Of a stretch of DNA of 64,000 nt, positions 37,075-46,291 are shown one piece after another. The stretch covers positions 16,613 through 80,612 of the forward strand of contig CAZGJN010000013.1 in the NCBI GenBank assembly GCA_964526645.1. Direction: 5' to 3'. The stretch's first letter is position 1. Each line of letters starts with the position of its first letter. A program made the translations under genes and the position numbers. The notes under the pieces are model-generated. The model was not told the origin of the DNA and searched no databases. It saw only the letters and a program-made list of their open reading frames with translations. This DNA comes from JADJNW01 sp964526645. Its GTDB lineage: Bacteria > Bacteroidota > Bacteroidia > Chitinophagales > Saprospiraceae.

Positions 37075-39933
37075 TCAATACCCAAATACCTGCTCCATAC
37101 TCAGCTCTTCTACAGTGCCGAATTGATCAAAATAAGGCAAATCCACTTCTTTTTTGCTGCCCAATATCAGAAAAGTATAAGCCCTGCCTTTGATATATTG
37201 CTGGTGGAAAGCTGCTAAGGTTTTGGCATCTGCCTGTTGCATGGTTTCATACAAATCGCGGCGCAAATCGTGCTCATAGCCTAAATCCCTCACTGCCCTG
37301 GATTCCCAATACAGGTTGCGCGGGGTGATGCGCTCACTCTCTATCCTTTTTAGAATAGATAACTTGGCATTTTCTATCTGATTTTCTACAAAAGGCATGT
37401 TTTCCATAATATGCAGCATGGCAGGGACAGCGTCCGAAATTTTATCCGGTTGGGTACCTACATACGCTTGCAGGTAGTGCGACAAATCTTTTTTGCGCGG
37501 GGAGGTGTAAAAAGCATAGGTGGAATAAGCCAAGGCCTTGGATTCCCGAATCTCTTGAAAAACAATGGAAGATAAGCCATAGCCGAAGTAATCATTGTAC
37601 AATTCCCGCATCACATGCTCTTCCAGGTTGAAAAATGGCGTTCCTTTTGAAACCAACATGATGTCCGTTTGTACAATCGGAAATTCAAGAAAAAACACGC
37701 GATTTTGTGTTGTTTCTACCTGCGTGAAAGCCCTCGGCAGCAGGGTATCTTGCCTTGTACCTACCTGGTGGCACTGCTCCAGCAATCGAGCCACCTCTTC
37801 CATTGGCTTTTGACCATAATAATAAATGCGGTGCTCAAAAGAGGTCAAGGTGTGGATGCGATGTGTCAATTCCGTAGCTTGTAGCTGCTGAAGTGCCGCT
37901 TGTGGCAAGCGATAGGCAAAGGGCGAATCCGTACCGTACCGCGCATAGCTGCCCAGCGCATCGCGCAGAATCACATTCCGATCTTTTTTGGCATTGTCCC
38001 TTTTTGTCAGAATATCGGCGATCATATTTTGCAAAGCAGGCGTATCTTCCTGCACGCTGGCGAGCACATGCTCAAAAAGCTGGATGCCTTCCTGGAGGGA
38101 TTCCTCCAGACCAGAGAGGGTCACATAAGCCCGTTCGTCGCCGCAATACACATCAAAAGATAATCCCAGCCGATAAAACTCCTGCTGCAAGCGCGCCGGC
38201 GTATAACGAACTGTGCCCAAGTAAGGGAGGTATTGCAAGGCCAGCGCCAGTTTCAAATCGCTGTTTTTGCCCATTTCAAAAATGTAATCGAGCCGGAAAA
38301 GTGGATTTTGAGCATTGTAAACATAATCCAATTGTAATCCATTCGGAAGGTGCATCCGCTGAATATGGTTTTCAAAATCAACGAATTGGGGTGTCAATCG
38401 CGGCACGATCCTGGATAGAAAAGTGCTGGCAAAAGGCGTGACGGCTTCCCGATTCAATTCTACGGGTGTGATTGGGGGTTTTTGTACCCGAATTACGTTG
38501 GGGTCTTCGCCTTGTTTTTTATAAACAACTGCGTAATTTTTATCTACTTTTTTGCTAACAAAATCCATTATTTGCTGCTTGGTGAGTCCTTTCATTTCAT
38601 CCAGATGCCGCACAAATACAGCCCAATCCACACCTTGCACATAAGCATTCGCCATGGCACTAACCCTTGCCTGGTTGGATTCCCCTTCGCGCCACTCTTC
38701 CAGGCGGTAGTTTTTGACAATGGCATCTATCAGCCAATCTTCAAAATCTCCTTGCTGAAGCTTCTCCACTATTGAAAACAAGAGTGCCTCTACTTCTTCA
38801 AGGGATTGCCCTTCTCGGGGTTGCCCATACAAACCCAGCAATGAGTAATCTTCCAGTAGCCAATGCCAGGCTTCCGATTCTAGTATTTTTTGCTGCTGGT
38901 TCAGATGAATGTCCATCAAGCCTGCCTGCTGGTTGTACAGCAAACTTTTGATGAGTACTAATAGCAGCGCATCTTCCGACCGGCTTCCGCCCAATCGCCA
39001 AGCCATTTCTACATACGGCGCTTCTTTGCCAAACACCTCCCTGCGAATCGGTGCTTCAATAGGCGGCTGGGGTTCGAATACGAAAGGCGGAATTGGCTTT
39101 GCCTGGTAATCTCCAAAATACTGCTCTGCCAGGGCAACTGCCTCGTCCGGTTCAAAATCACCTGCCAATATGATCGCCATGTTATTCGGCACATAGTACT
39201 GCTGGAAATATTCCTGAATTTTGACGTGAGAAGGATTTTTTAAATGCTCTGGGCTGCCAATCGTAGTTTGAGTGCCATAAGGATGGCTTGGGAAAAGCAT
39301 TTCCCGAAGGGCTTTATTCACTTTTCTAAAATCAGAATCTTGCCCGATGTTAAATTCTTCGTACACCGTTTCCAGTTCCGTGTGAAAAAGACGCAGCGCC
39401 AACAGGCGGAAGCGTTCTGATTCCAGTATCATCCAGCGCTCCAGTTCGTTGGAAGGAATATCGTTGATGTAAATAACACGCTCCAGCCAGGTATTGGCAT
39501 TGGTATCTGTAGCGCCGATGGCAGTAGCCAGCTTGTCGTATTCATTGGGTGCCACCAATTTGGCTGCTTCAAAAGAGACCTGATCAATTTCAGCGTAGAT
39601 TTTTTTGCGATCCGCTTCGTCCGTCGCTTGGCGATGCTGTTCGTACAAATCTGAAATTTTATCGAGCAGCACTTTCTCTTGTTCCCAATCCATGGCCCCG
39701 ATATGGCTGGTACCTTTGAAAAACATGTGCTCCATATAATGCGCCAACCCCGTAGCATCCGCCGGATCATGCTTAGAACCTGCCCTGACGACAATATTGG
39801 TGTAAATACGCGGCTCGTTGGGATTTACGCTGAGGAATAACTTCAGACCATTGGAAAGCGTATAAATTTTTACATTAAAAGGATCATTGGGCGTAGTTTG
39901 AAAGGTATATTGTTTCAATTGGGTGTCCGTCAT
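37075..39933 (-). CDS. M16 (insulinase/pitrilysin) family zinc protease
   Basis: A 952-residue two-half M16 protease. The inverted zinc motif is H65-Y-M-E68-H69 (GLAHYMEHMFFKGT), with the third ligand in ELETVYEEFNIG. The second, non-catalytic half (about residue 500 onward) resembles presequence-protease type M16C members and ends in a repeat of the fold. No signal peptide is visible (MTDTQLKQYTFQTTP), so a cytoplasmic location is likely, although some relatives are envelope proteins. It would degrade oligopeptides inside its closed chamber. It is transcribed alone between two gene-free gaps. Confidence 0.93.
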   Translation of the reverse strand: MTDTQLKQYTFQTTPNDPFNVKIYTLSNGLKLFLSVNPNEPRIYTNIVVRAGSKHDPADATGLAHYMEHMFFKGTSHIGAMDWEQEKVLLDKISDLYEQHRQATDEADRKKIYAEIDQVSFEAAKLVAPNEYDKLATAIGATDTNANTWLERVIYINDIPSNELERWMILESERFRLLALRLFHTELETVYEEFNIGQDSDFRKVNKALREMLFPSHPYGTQTTIGSPEHLKNPSHVKIQEYFQQYYVPNNMAIILAGDFEPDEAVALAEQYFGDYQAKPIPPFVFEPQPPIEAPIRREVFGKEAPYVEMAWRLGGSRSEDALLLVLIKSLLYNQQAGLMDIHLNQQQKILESEAWHWLLEDYSLLGLYGQPREGQSLEEVEALLFSIVEKLQQGDFEDWLIDAIVKNYRLEEWREGESNQARVSAMANAYVQGVDWAVFVRHLDEMKGLTKQQIMDFVSKKVDKNYAVVYKKQGEDPNVIRVQKPPITPVELNREAVTPFASTFLSRIVPRLTPQFVDFENHIQRMHLPNGLQLDYVYNAQNPLFRLDYIFEMGKNSDLKLALALQYLPYLGTVRYTPARLQQEFYRLGLSFDVYCGDERAYVTLSGLEESLQEGIQLFEHVLASVQEDTPALQNMIADILTKRDNAKKDRNVILRDALGSYARYGTDSPFAYRLPQAALQQLQATELTHRIHTLTSFEHRIYYYGQKPMEEVARLLEQCHQVGTRQDTLLPRAFTQVETTQNRVFFLEFPIVQTDIMLVSKGTPFFNLEEHVMRELYNDYFGYGLSSIVFQEIRESKALAYSTYAFYTSPRKKDLSHYLQAYVGTQPDKISDAVPAMLHIMENMPFVENQIENAKLSILKRIESERITPRNLYWESRAVRDLGYEHDLRRDLYETMQQADAKTLAAFHQQYIKGRAYTFLILGSKKEVDLPYFDQFGTVEELSMEQVFGY

Positions 39934-39996
39934 TTTGTTTTAATTGATGATTTTGTTAGCCACAGGTGTAATTCAAGTAAGCAAACGATACCATTA

Positions 39997-40041
39997 TAAA
40001 AAAGGTTGCCAAAGACACCTGTTCAGAGATACCCTTGGCAA
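39997..40041 (-). terminator. Probable terminator of the TPR/propeller/SPOR gene
   Basis: On the minus strand TTGCCAA (40035-40041) pairs with TTGGCAA (40006-40012) and is followed by CCTTTTTTTA. The stem is 7 bp with a long loop, so it is moderate in strength. Confidence 0.5.
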
Positions 40042-40081
40042 TATTTTGATTTTTTAGATTTTCGATTGGCAGCAAGCCAAA

Positions 40082-42037
40082 TTATTTGAGCCGCTCGCCA
40101 TCCTGATAAGGTACAATGTATGCTTTGGAAAAGCCTTGCTGTTTGACCAAAGCCAAAGCGGCATCTGCTTCTTCCTGGCTGAAGTAATCCCCCAGTAGCA
40201 CCCTGGTCAATTTTTTATCCACGATATATTCCGTCACCAAAGTGCCCATCTCCTTGACTGCTTTGTAGTTTTCGTCATTTTCATTAAATTTCTTCAGCGC
40301 CGCCAGTTGGATTCGATAATAAGCACCTTCGTACTTAGGCGCGGAAGTCACAATTTCAAAGTTGTTTTTATCTCGCGAGGTATAAGGCTCCGCAGTAGCA
40401 GCGCCGGTTTTTGGCTTGGTGTTTTCCTTTTTGGAACTTGGTTCAATTACCCCAGAAACATTCTCTTGTGGTTTTTTCAAATAAACTGGTTGCCCATAAA
40501 CATACAAATCCGGGTCGTCCGTCGTAAAGCGGAAGGAGTAGGTTTCATACCCTGGGCTTTCCACGCTCACTTTGAACGTTTTATTTTGCTGCACCTGGAA
40601 CATATACGCGCCCTCGGGAAAACTTTCGCGGGCGATTTCCGTCTCCTGAATGCCCGATACCTCGTAGAGGGTGAGGGTCGCCGCGGTTGGTTCGTTGGAT
40701 ACTTCGTCGTACACACTGCCTTTGAGGCTGATCACCTTTTTGCCACTGGAAAATTCAAAGATGTCTTCGTCGCGGGTAGTGGTTTTATTGCCACTAAAAG
40801 CGCGATTGGAAACTAAAAAGCCGCCTGCGCCTGATTTATTTTTTGTATAACCAAAATCATCCGCTCCTGAGTTGGTAGGCATACCGGCGTTTTCAGGATT
40901 CGACCAGCGCGTGCCATCGCCTTTTGCTTTAAAAACATCGAACCCACCGATAGAAATATGACCATTGGATGCAAAGTAGAGCGTACCTTCTATTGGATCG
41001 AAATAGGGCGTGATCTCATCGCCCAAGGTATTGACGACACTACCCAGATTGACGGGAAATGAAAACTCTGAACGCTCGTTTGCCAGGTCACGCGTGGAGT
41101 ACCAAATATCCATACCACCTCTGCCGCCTTCCCGATTGGATACAAAATAAAGGATTTCCCGCCCCGCTTGGTGCACCACGCTGGGGTGTGTGGCAGTAGA
41201 TTTGTCCATATTGATATAGTCCGGCAGTCGTTCTGGTTGCGACCAAGTGCTGCCTCGTCTTTTTAGAACAAAAATTTCGCAACGGGTAGTCAAGTCACTC
41301 CAGCTCTGTGAGCCACTACAAATGGTGAAGTAAAACCTTGTGCCATCGGGAGATAACGCGCCATTGCAGAAATGTTGCTCATTGGCGATCACCGGAAAAT
41401 TTTCGGGTAAGGAAGCCTTCGCCCATTGCGCGCCCTGCCGTTGCGAGCGGTAGATTCGGGCTTTTCCCCCCATCGTGGAAGAGAAATAGATCACATCATC
41501 GCTAAATGCAAAGGGTGCAAACTCCGTCGAAGAAGAATTGACGCCGCCGGTTGGGTAACGGATTTCCATTTGTTTATCAATTTGCAAGGGAAGCTTCGCG
41601 CCCAGTTCGCAGCCTGCGATTTCAGTTTTGATGATATCTTCCAAAATAGATTTGGACTCTCCGCTGTAGGAAGCAAAAAAGCTATTGAAAGCCTCGCGGG
41701 CTTTGTCGTACTGACCATCTTGCTTGAGGCTTCGGGCGTATTTAAGCCCCACCAGCGGATAATCTTCTCCATCGTCCTTCACATTTCGATAAGCCTCGGC
41801 CGCTTTTCGGTAATCTTTAATCAGGTAGTAGCATTCGCCAGCATTGAAGATAAATTCTTTTTTCTTGGATTTTTGCCGCCAGGCTTTTTCGTAATGATCG
41901 GCAGCTTCGGCGTATTTACCTTCTTTGTAGAGGTCGTCTGCCAATTTAGCGTGTTTTTTCCAGCTAAGATTGTCCTGAGCAGGAAGTAGCGCATACGCAC
42001 ACAGCGCGAAGGCGAGGAGGATTGTTCTTTTAGCCAT
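40082..42037 (-). CDS. TPR - PD40 propeller - carboxypeptidase-like - SPOR envelope protein
   Basis: A 651-residue exported protein (leader LLAFALCAYALLPAQ). Domains in order: TPR region (about 25-130; KEGKYAEAADHYEKAW), a WD40-like PD40 beta-propeller (about 160-430; APFAFSDDVIYFSSTMGGKA, LYFASNGHISIGGFDVF), a carboxypeptidase-regulatory-like domain (about 436-520), a low-complexity linker, and a C-terminal SPOR-type domain (about 585-651; YYRIQLAALKKF, TRVLLGDYFSQEEADAAL). The first three domains match the PorE-like proteins of type IX secretion. There the last domain is OmpA-like; here it is SPOR, another peptidoglycan-binding module. I infer an envelope scaffold; a type IX role is unproven. 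Confidence 0.8.
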   Translation of the reverse strand: MAKRTILLAFALCAYALLPAQDNLSWKKHAKLADDLYKEGKYAEAADHYEKAWRQKSKKKEFIFNAGECYYLIKDYRKAAEAYRNVKDDGEDYPLVGLKYARSLKQDGQYDKAREAFNSFFASYSGESKSILEDIIKTEIAGCELGAKLPLQIDKQMEIRYPTGGVNSSSTEFAPFAFSDDVIYFSSTMGGKARIYRSQRQGAQWAKASLPENFPVIANEQHFCNGALSPDGTRFYFTICSGSQSWSDLTTRCEIFVLKRRGSTWSQPERLPDYINMDKSTATHPSVVHQAGREILYFVSNREGGRGGMDIWYSTRDLANERSEFSFPVNLGSVVNTLGDEITPYFDPIEGTLYFASNGHISIGGFDVFKAKGDGTRWSNPENAGMPTNSGADDFGYTKNKSGAGGFLVSNRAFSGNKTTTRDEDIFEFSSGKKVISLKGSVYDEVSNEPTAATLTLYEVSGIQETEIARESFPEGAYMFQVQQNKTFKVSVESPGYETYSFRFTTDDPDLYVYGQPVYLKKPQENVSGVIEPSSKKENTKPKTGAATAEPYTSRDKNNFEIVTSAPKYEGAYYRIQLAALKKFNENDENYKAVKEMGTLVTEYIVDKKLTRVLLGDYFSQEEADAALALVKQQGFSKAYIVPYQDGERLK

Positions 42038-42133
42038 ATCCTTTTTGATTAAAGTTTAATACAAATTGGTTTTTCAGTCAATACTTTGTATCTATTTTTC
42101 TGCGATGGGTCAAATCTGGTTGTTTTACTTTAC

Positions 42134-42166
42134 AGATTTCGCAAATCTTAAAGATTTACGAAATCT
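42134..42166. repeat. Strong palindromic stem-loop overlapping the purN stop codon
   Basis: AGATTTCGCAAATC (42134-42147), loop TTAAA, GATTTACGAAATCT (42153-42166): a 14-bp stem with one G-U type mismatch. The purN stop codon is inside it. There is no T-run on either strand, so it is either an mRNA 3'-end stabiliser or a repetitive extragenic palindrome. Confidence 0.65.
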
Positions 42167-42746
42167 CATCCACTCTGTTTTGATCCATGATCAGTTTTTC
42201 TATCGTCGGTGCAAAATATTTGTATTCCAAAGCATGAATTTTTTTTGCAATGGCATCGGCTGTGTCATTGGGCTTGATCGCACAGGAAGCTTGCAAGACA
42301 ATGTCCCCTTCGTCATAATTTTCGCTCACATAGTGGATCGTAATTCCTGATGTCAAATCTCCTGCTGCTTTCACTGCTTCGTGCACACGCATGCCGTACA
42401 TGCCTTTCCCCCCGTATTTGGGCAACAAGGCCGGATGGATATTCACCATTCTTTTGTCAAATGCCTGCACCAGATAGGGCGGCACCAGCCACAAAAAACC
42501 AGCCAGCACTATAAAGTCTATTGCATAAGCATTGAGATCATCCAGTATTTGGGTAGTTTCATAAAAATCTTTTCTGTTGATAATCAAGGTGTCAATATGA
42601 TGTTCACGGGCAATTTGCAAAACAGGGGCATCCATTTTATTAGATACAACTAAACGAATCCGAATATAAGGATTGGTATGAAAGTAGTCAATAATTTTCT
42701 TTGCATTTGTTCCGGTGCCTGAAGCAAAAATGGCGACGTTTTTCAT
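42156..42746 (-). CDS. purN: Phosphoribosylglycinamide formyltransferase
   Basis: A 196-residue GAR transformylase, which transfers a formyl group from 10-formyl-THF to GAR in purine synthesis. The phosphate loop is FASGTGTNAKKI. Catalytic residues are Asn and His in NIHPALLPKYGG and the Asp in YDEGDIVLQ. The family signature GMYGMRVHEAVKAAGDLTSGITIHYV is present. Full length and cytoplasmic. It lies 36 bp after the DUF4835 gene on the same strand, so it may be the last gene of the bamD operon. A strong stem-loop covers its end. Confidence 0.95.
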   Translation of the reverse strand: MKNVAIFASGTGTNAKKIIDYFHTNPYIRIRLVVSNKMDAPVLQIAREHHIDTLIINRKDFYETTQILDDLNAYAIDFIVLAGFLWLVPPYLVQAFDKRMVNIHPALLPKYGGKGMYGMRVHEAVKAAGDLTSGITIHYVSENYDEGDIVLQASCAIKPNDTADAIAKKIHALEYKYFAPTIEKLIMDQNRVDEIS

Positions 42747-42782
42747 GGTTTTATGGCAGTAATACAGCTATCAGTGCCTACG

Positions 42783-43688
42783 TTATTTTATTTTTCTATA
42801 ATTAGCTGAATTTGAAGGGTCTATCCGCGACATGATTTGGATCACCTGATCCTGCTCTGCCAAAGTACCTCGCTTGAATATTTCTATCACTTCTGCCGAT
42901 TTTGTATTGTTGAACATTTGCACTGCCATGGAGTTGGGGTAAGCCTGGTTCACTTCTCCTACCTTCTCCAAAACACCTAAGAGTACCTGCCTGCCTTTGG
43001 CTACATCTTCTGCCATGATATCCAGCCCCAAGCGATGGTATTCATAAGTACCTTGGCGTAAAGGACGCACCCTGGGCGATAACAAATTTTCGATAATCCA
43101 ATAGCGATTGCGGTTGCCATCTAAGGATCGCCAGCCAGCATTGGCAGCAGCAGCAGCAGAGGGTATGTTATTCAGAATCTCTTGGGCTACTTGGAAGTAT
43201 TTTTCACCGCCTAATGGAAAAAAAGAATCATAGTCCATCCCTAAAATAATATAGGCATAAAATGAGAGTACTGCCGAAAGATTATCATTGTAGGCATTCC
43301 TACTGAAAATGAGTGGTTGAAACTGCTCGTAGGAAAAGGTGACTTCCCTGTCAATGTGATTGAACGTAGCAGTCTCTTCCGAGCTGCCGTATATGGGACG
43401 CGAAGCCTGGATTGCCAAATCTGCCTTAAAAGTTGTCGGAGAGCGCTCTTCCTGGATCGTCAGTACAATATTGCAATTAATCCGCTCATCCAATTCAAAC
43501 ACATCTTCTGTCCACTTTTGGCTATTCATAAATTCTCGAATCGTTTGTTCCAAGGTTTGGAAGACCTTTGGATCAACGGTTTGGAGCTTTTGGATGTTAA
43601 TCTTGACAGTGGCATTTAGTTCTTGCGCCTGCACGGCAAAGCGGCACGCCACGATAGAAAGCAAGCATAGTAAGAGGAATTTTCTCAT
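42783..43688 (-). CDS. porD: DUF4835 family protein (type IX secretion PorD-like)
   Basis: A 301-residue exported protein with leader LLLCLLSIVACRFAVQAQ followed by ELNATVKINIQKLQ, the typical DUF4835 opening. Further family features are QPLIFSRNAYNDNLSAVLSFYAYIILGMDYDSF and GGEKYFQVAQ. The DUF4835 member in Porphyromonas is called PorD and is linked to type IX secretion; its mechanism is not known. It sits 3 bp after coaBC, the usual position of this family in Bacteroidota. The symbol is by family only. Confidence 0.85.
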   Translation of the reverse strand: MRKFLLLCLLSIVACRFAVQAQELNATVKINIQKLQTVDPKVFQTLEQTIREFMNSQKWTEDVFELDERINCNIVLTIQEERSPTTFKADLAIQASRPIYGSSEETATFNHIDREVTFSYEQFQPLIFSRNAYNDNLSAVLSFYAYIILGMDYDSFFPLGGEKYFQVAQEILNNIPSAAAAANAGWRSLDGNRNRYWIIENLLSPRVRPLRQGTYEYHRLGLDIMAEDVAKGRQVLLGVLEKVGEVNQAYPNSMAVQMFNNTKSAEVIEIFKRGTLAEQDQVIQIMSRIDPSNSANYRKIK

Positions 43689-43691
43689 CCG

Positions 43692-44897
43692 CTACTTAGA
43701 TTTTATTAAGGAAACAAGCTCGTTTACAATATCTTCCGCTACGGCGGCTTTCGATTTTAACTCAAATTTAATCAACTTATTGTTTCTACCTATGATCGTG
43801 ATCTTGTTGGTGCTTACATCAAATCCAGCACCAGGGTCCTGCAAAGAGTTTAGTACGATCAAATCAAAGTTTTTGCGTTCCAGTTTGGATTGTGCATTGG
43901 CTATTTCGTCGTTGGTTTCGAGCGCAAACCCTATCAAGAGCTGATCTTCCCTTTTCTGAGTGCCCAGCATGGCTGCGATATCAGGGTTTTCAACCAATTC
44001 GATTGTAAGGTGCTGTTCCTTTTTTTTGATTTTTTGCTGCGCTACCGCCGCCGGGCGATAGTCAGCAACTGCCGCTGAAAGGATGGTAACATCCGCCGAA
44101 GCAAAGTGCTCGGCTGCGGCTTGCTGCATTTGCAGGGCAGTTTCAACCCGAATGATGGTCATGTTTGAATGCTGAGGATCCAGCTTAGAGGGGCCAAGTA
44201 TGAGAATCACCGTTGCGCCTCGTTTTGCGACTTCTTCCGCCAGTGCTACGCCCATTTTGCCGGAAGAGCGATTGCCAATAAAGCGCACAGGATCAATGGG
44301 TTCGTACGTTGGTCCTGCGGTGATCAAAAACTTTTTACCCTGCAAATCCGGTTGTTTTCCAAAAAAATGGTTTAAAAACTGAACGATATGCTCCGGCTCT
44401 GCCATGCGGCCTTCGCCAACCAAGCCACTCGCCAACTCTCCGTGTGCCACAGGAATTAAATGATTGCCATACTGCTGAAGGGTTTTTACATTTTGCTGAG
44501 TGGCCGGATGATGCCACATGTCCATGTCCATAGCTGGTGCAAAAAACACAGGACACCGAGCAGATAAGTAAACGGCAGTGAGCAGATTATCACAAATGCC
44601 AGTGGCCAGTTTGGCAAGGCTATTTGCAGAAAGGGGTGCAAGCACCATGGCATCCGCCCAAAGCCCCAATTCTACATGGTTATTCCAGCTTTCTTGGTCG
44701 CTTACTTCTGTGAGAACAGGATTTTTGGAAAGGGTAGAAAGCGTGAGTGGCGCAATAAATCCATTGGCAGCTTTGGTCATCAGGACTTTTACTTCCGCCC
44801 CTTCTTTGATGAGTAGCCTGGCCAAGTGAGCACTTTTGTAAGCGGCAATACTACCAGTGATGCCCAGTAGAATTTTTTTGCCCGTAAGGTGTGCCAT
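43692..44897 (-). CDS. coaBC: Bifunctional phosphopantothenoylcysteine decarboxylase / phosphopantothenate-cysteine ligase
   Basis: A 401-residue CoaBC. The N-terminal flavoprotein half (1-185) has KKILLGITGSIAAYKSAHLA, the catalytic-His region WNNHVELGLWADAMVLAPLS and the loop PAMDMDMWHHP. The C-terminal ligase half has ITAGPTYEPIDPVRFIGNRS, SSGKMGVALAEE and the substrate lid around KIKKKEQ. It catalyses two consecutive steps from 4'-phosphopantothenate to 4'-phosphopantetheine in coenzyme A synthesis. It lies between rpoZ and the DUF4835 gene, the conserved Bacteroidota order. Confidence 0.96.
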   Translation of the reverse strand: MAHLTGKKILLGITGSIAAYKSAHLARLLIKEGAEVKVLMTKAANGFIAPLTLSTLSKNPVLTEVSDQESWNNHVELGLWADAMVLAPLSANSLAKLATGICDNLLTAVYLSARCPVFFAPAMDMDMWHHPATQQNVKTLQQYGNHLIPVAHGELASGLVGEGRMAEPEHIVQFLNHFFGKQPDLQGKKFLITAGPTYEPIDPVRFIGNRSSGKMGVALAEEVAKRGATVILILGPSKLDPQHSNMTIIRVETALQMQQAAAEHFASADVTILSAAVADYRPAAVAQQKIKKKEQHLTIELVENPDIAAMLGTQKREDQLLIGFALETNDEIANAQSKLERKNFDLIVLNSLQDPGAGFDVSTNKITIIGRNNKLIKFELKSKAAVAEDIVNELVSLIKSK

Positions 44898-44980
44898 ATT
44901 TAGCGTAAAATGAGGAATGAATGCGCCGCCACACAGTCATTTGCGAGGCGGTGCACAGCGATTGGCAAAAGATTGAAAAT

Positions 44981-45319
44981 TTATTTTTTCTTCTTCTTGT
45001 CATTAAACCGGTAGTAAATATCCCCCGCGAGAAATTCTTCGGTAGCAATAACCGCCGGGTTGGGCAGCCGTTCATAAAACTTGGAAATTTCGATCTGCTC
45101 TTTGTTTTCGTTCACTTCTTCGATTGTATCCGAACTCACGGCAAACTCTTCCAGTTTGTTGTGCAATTCATACTTAATGTCCGTATTCAGTTGGCGGGCA
45201 CGCTTGGCTATGATTGCCAGTGTTTCATAGATATTGTTGGTATCCTTTACCATTTCGACCACATCGCGGGGTCTCACATTAGGATCCAGTCCTTGTACTT
45301 TGGTTTTGATATCTGACAT
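44981..45319 (-). CDS. rpoZ: RNA polymerase omega subunit (Bacteroidota type)
   Basis: A 112-residue Rpb6/omega-type protein: NIYETLAIIAKRARQLNTDIKYELHNKLEEF, then the group-specific tail KFYERLPNPAVIATEEFLAGDIYYRF and a lysine-rich end. It helps assemble and stabilise RNA polymerase. From the chosen ATG (MSDIKTKVQGLDPNV) it overlaps the end of bamD by 41 bases in another frame, which implies translational coupling. A later start is unlikely because the next Met is inside the conserved region. Confidence 0.9.
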   Translation of the reverse strand: MSDIKTKVQGLDPNVRPRDVVEMVKDTNNIYETLAIIAKRARQLNTDIKYELHNKLEEFAVSSDTIEEVNENKEQIEISKFYERLPNPAVIATEEFLAGDIYYRFNDKKKKK

Positions 45320-46124
45320 TATTGAGCTGATTTACTTTTTTTGATGAAATATTCTGAAAGTTAGCAACTTCTTTGTTGTAAGCACTACTGGGGTAGCGAC
45401 TTAAAAACGCGGCAGCCTTATCAATTGTTTCCTGGAATCGCTCCTGCTGCTTTTCTACCACGCTGTTTTCAGCAAGTAAATAATACGCTTTGATAATCAT
45501 ATAGCGCACTTCCTCTGCGTTTTTGGTCTCTGGAAAATCCTTCAAAAGGTTTTCAAAAGTATGCGTTGCAGATTGGTACAGCCTTAGGTTGAAATACAAT
45601 TTGCCTTCTTCAAAGGATTTTTTCTCCAATTTGGCGCGCATTTGGTCTATGAGGATATTGCATTCTTGCACCCGCAGGCTGTTAGGGTACAAATTGGTAA
45701 ATGCCTGCAACTCGTCAATTGCCTTTAAAGTGTAGGTTTGATCCAACCTGAAAGTAGGCGACAATTGATAGTTGGAGTAGGCACTCATAAAATCTGCTTC
45801 CTCTCTCAGCGGGCTGATCGTATAGGTTTGAGCAAAGTTTTTGAAATAGTAAGATGCCAGAATGTATTCCTCCAAGTAGTAGTAGGTATAAGCGTATTTG
45901 AAGTAGATCTGCTCCGCTTCCGGGCGACCACGAAAGCTGCTGATGATCAATTCATACAAAGTTCGGGCTTTTTGGTACTCTGTGTCATTATAGTATTCCT
46001 CTGCTTTTTTGAAGAGGAGATCAGGATCGCCGCTGGAGCGAATCCGCTCGAACTCACTTTTGCAAGATGTACCAAGCACCAACACAATCAGCGCCCAAAG
46101 GGCAAATGCACTGTTTTTTCTCAT
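45279..46124 (-). CDS. bamD: Outer-membrane assembly lipoprotein BamD
   Basis: A 281-residue lipoprotein (IVLVLGTSC, lipobox Cys21) made of TPR pairs: LLFKKAEEYYNDTEYQKARTLYELI, YFKYAYTYYYLEEYILASYYFKNF, then AIDELQAFTNLYPNS. This is the BamD architecture; the protein is part of the BAM complex that inserts beta-barrel proteins. It is first in the bamD-rpoZ-coaBC-DUF4835 cluster. The last ~13 residues (NQSTRTGS end) overlap rpoZ. A promoter-like pair lies just upstream. Confidence 0.93.
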   Translation of the reverse strand: MRKNSAFALWALIVLVLGTSCKSEFERIRSSGDPDLLFKKAEEYYNDTEYQKARTLYELIISSFRGRPEAEQIYFKYAYTYYYLEEYILASYYFKNFAQTYTISPLREEADFMSAYSNYQLSPTFRLDQTYTLKAIDELQAFTNLYPNSLRVQECNILIDQMRAKLEKKSFEEGKLYFNLRLYQSATHTFENLLKDFPETKNAEEVRYMIIKAYYLLAENSVVEKQQERFQETIDKAAAFLSRYPSSAYNKEVANFQNISSKKVNQLNNVRYQNQSTRTGS

Positions 46125-46131
46125 GAGGTTG

Positions 46132-46163
46132 CAAAATTACACTTTTTTATAAATCTGCGCAAG
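46132..46163 (-). promoter_or_regulatory. Candidate promoter of the bamD operon
   Basis: On the minus strand CTTG (46160-46163), 20-bp spacer, TAATTTTG (46132-46139). If real, transcription starts within a few bases of the bamD ATG at 46124, giving an almost leaderless mRNA. Confidence 0.4.
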
Positions 46164-46266
46164 ATTCTTTCTGGCAGGGTTTGCTGCGCTGCTTCATTTT
46201 ATGATGAAATTCGGGCTTGTACAAAGAAATCTTCCACCTATAAAAAGGTTGTATGCACTTTATAAT

Positions 46267-46274
46267 TAACTTTG
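46267..46274 (+). promoter_or_regulatory. Candidate -7 element for the DUF3137 gene
   Basis: TAACTTTG matches TAnnTTTG. It lies downstream of the ATG at 46253 and upstream of the ATG at 46292, favouring the latter as start. The -33 partner is weak. Confidence 0.35.
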
Positions 46275-46291
46275 AACGCAGGCTATGGCTT

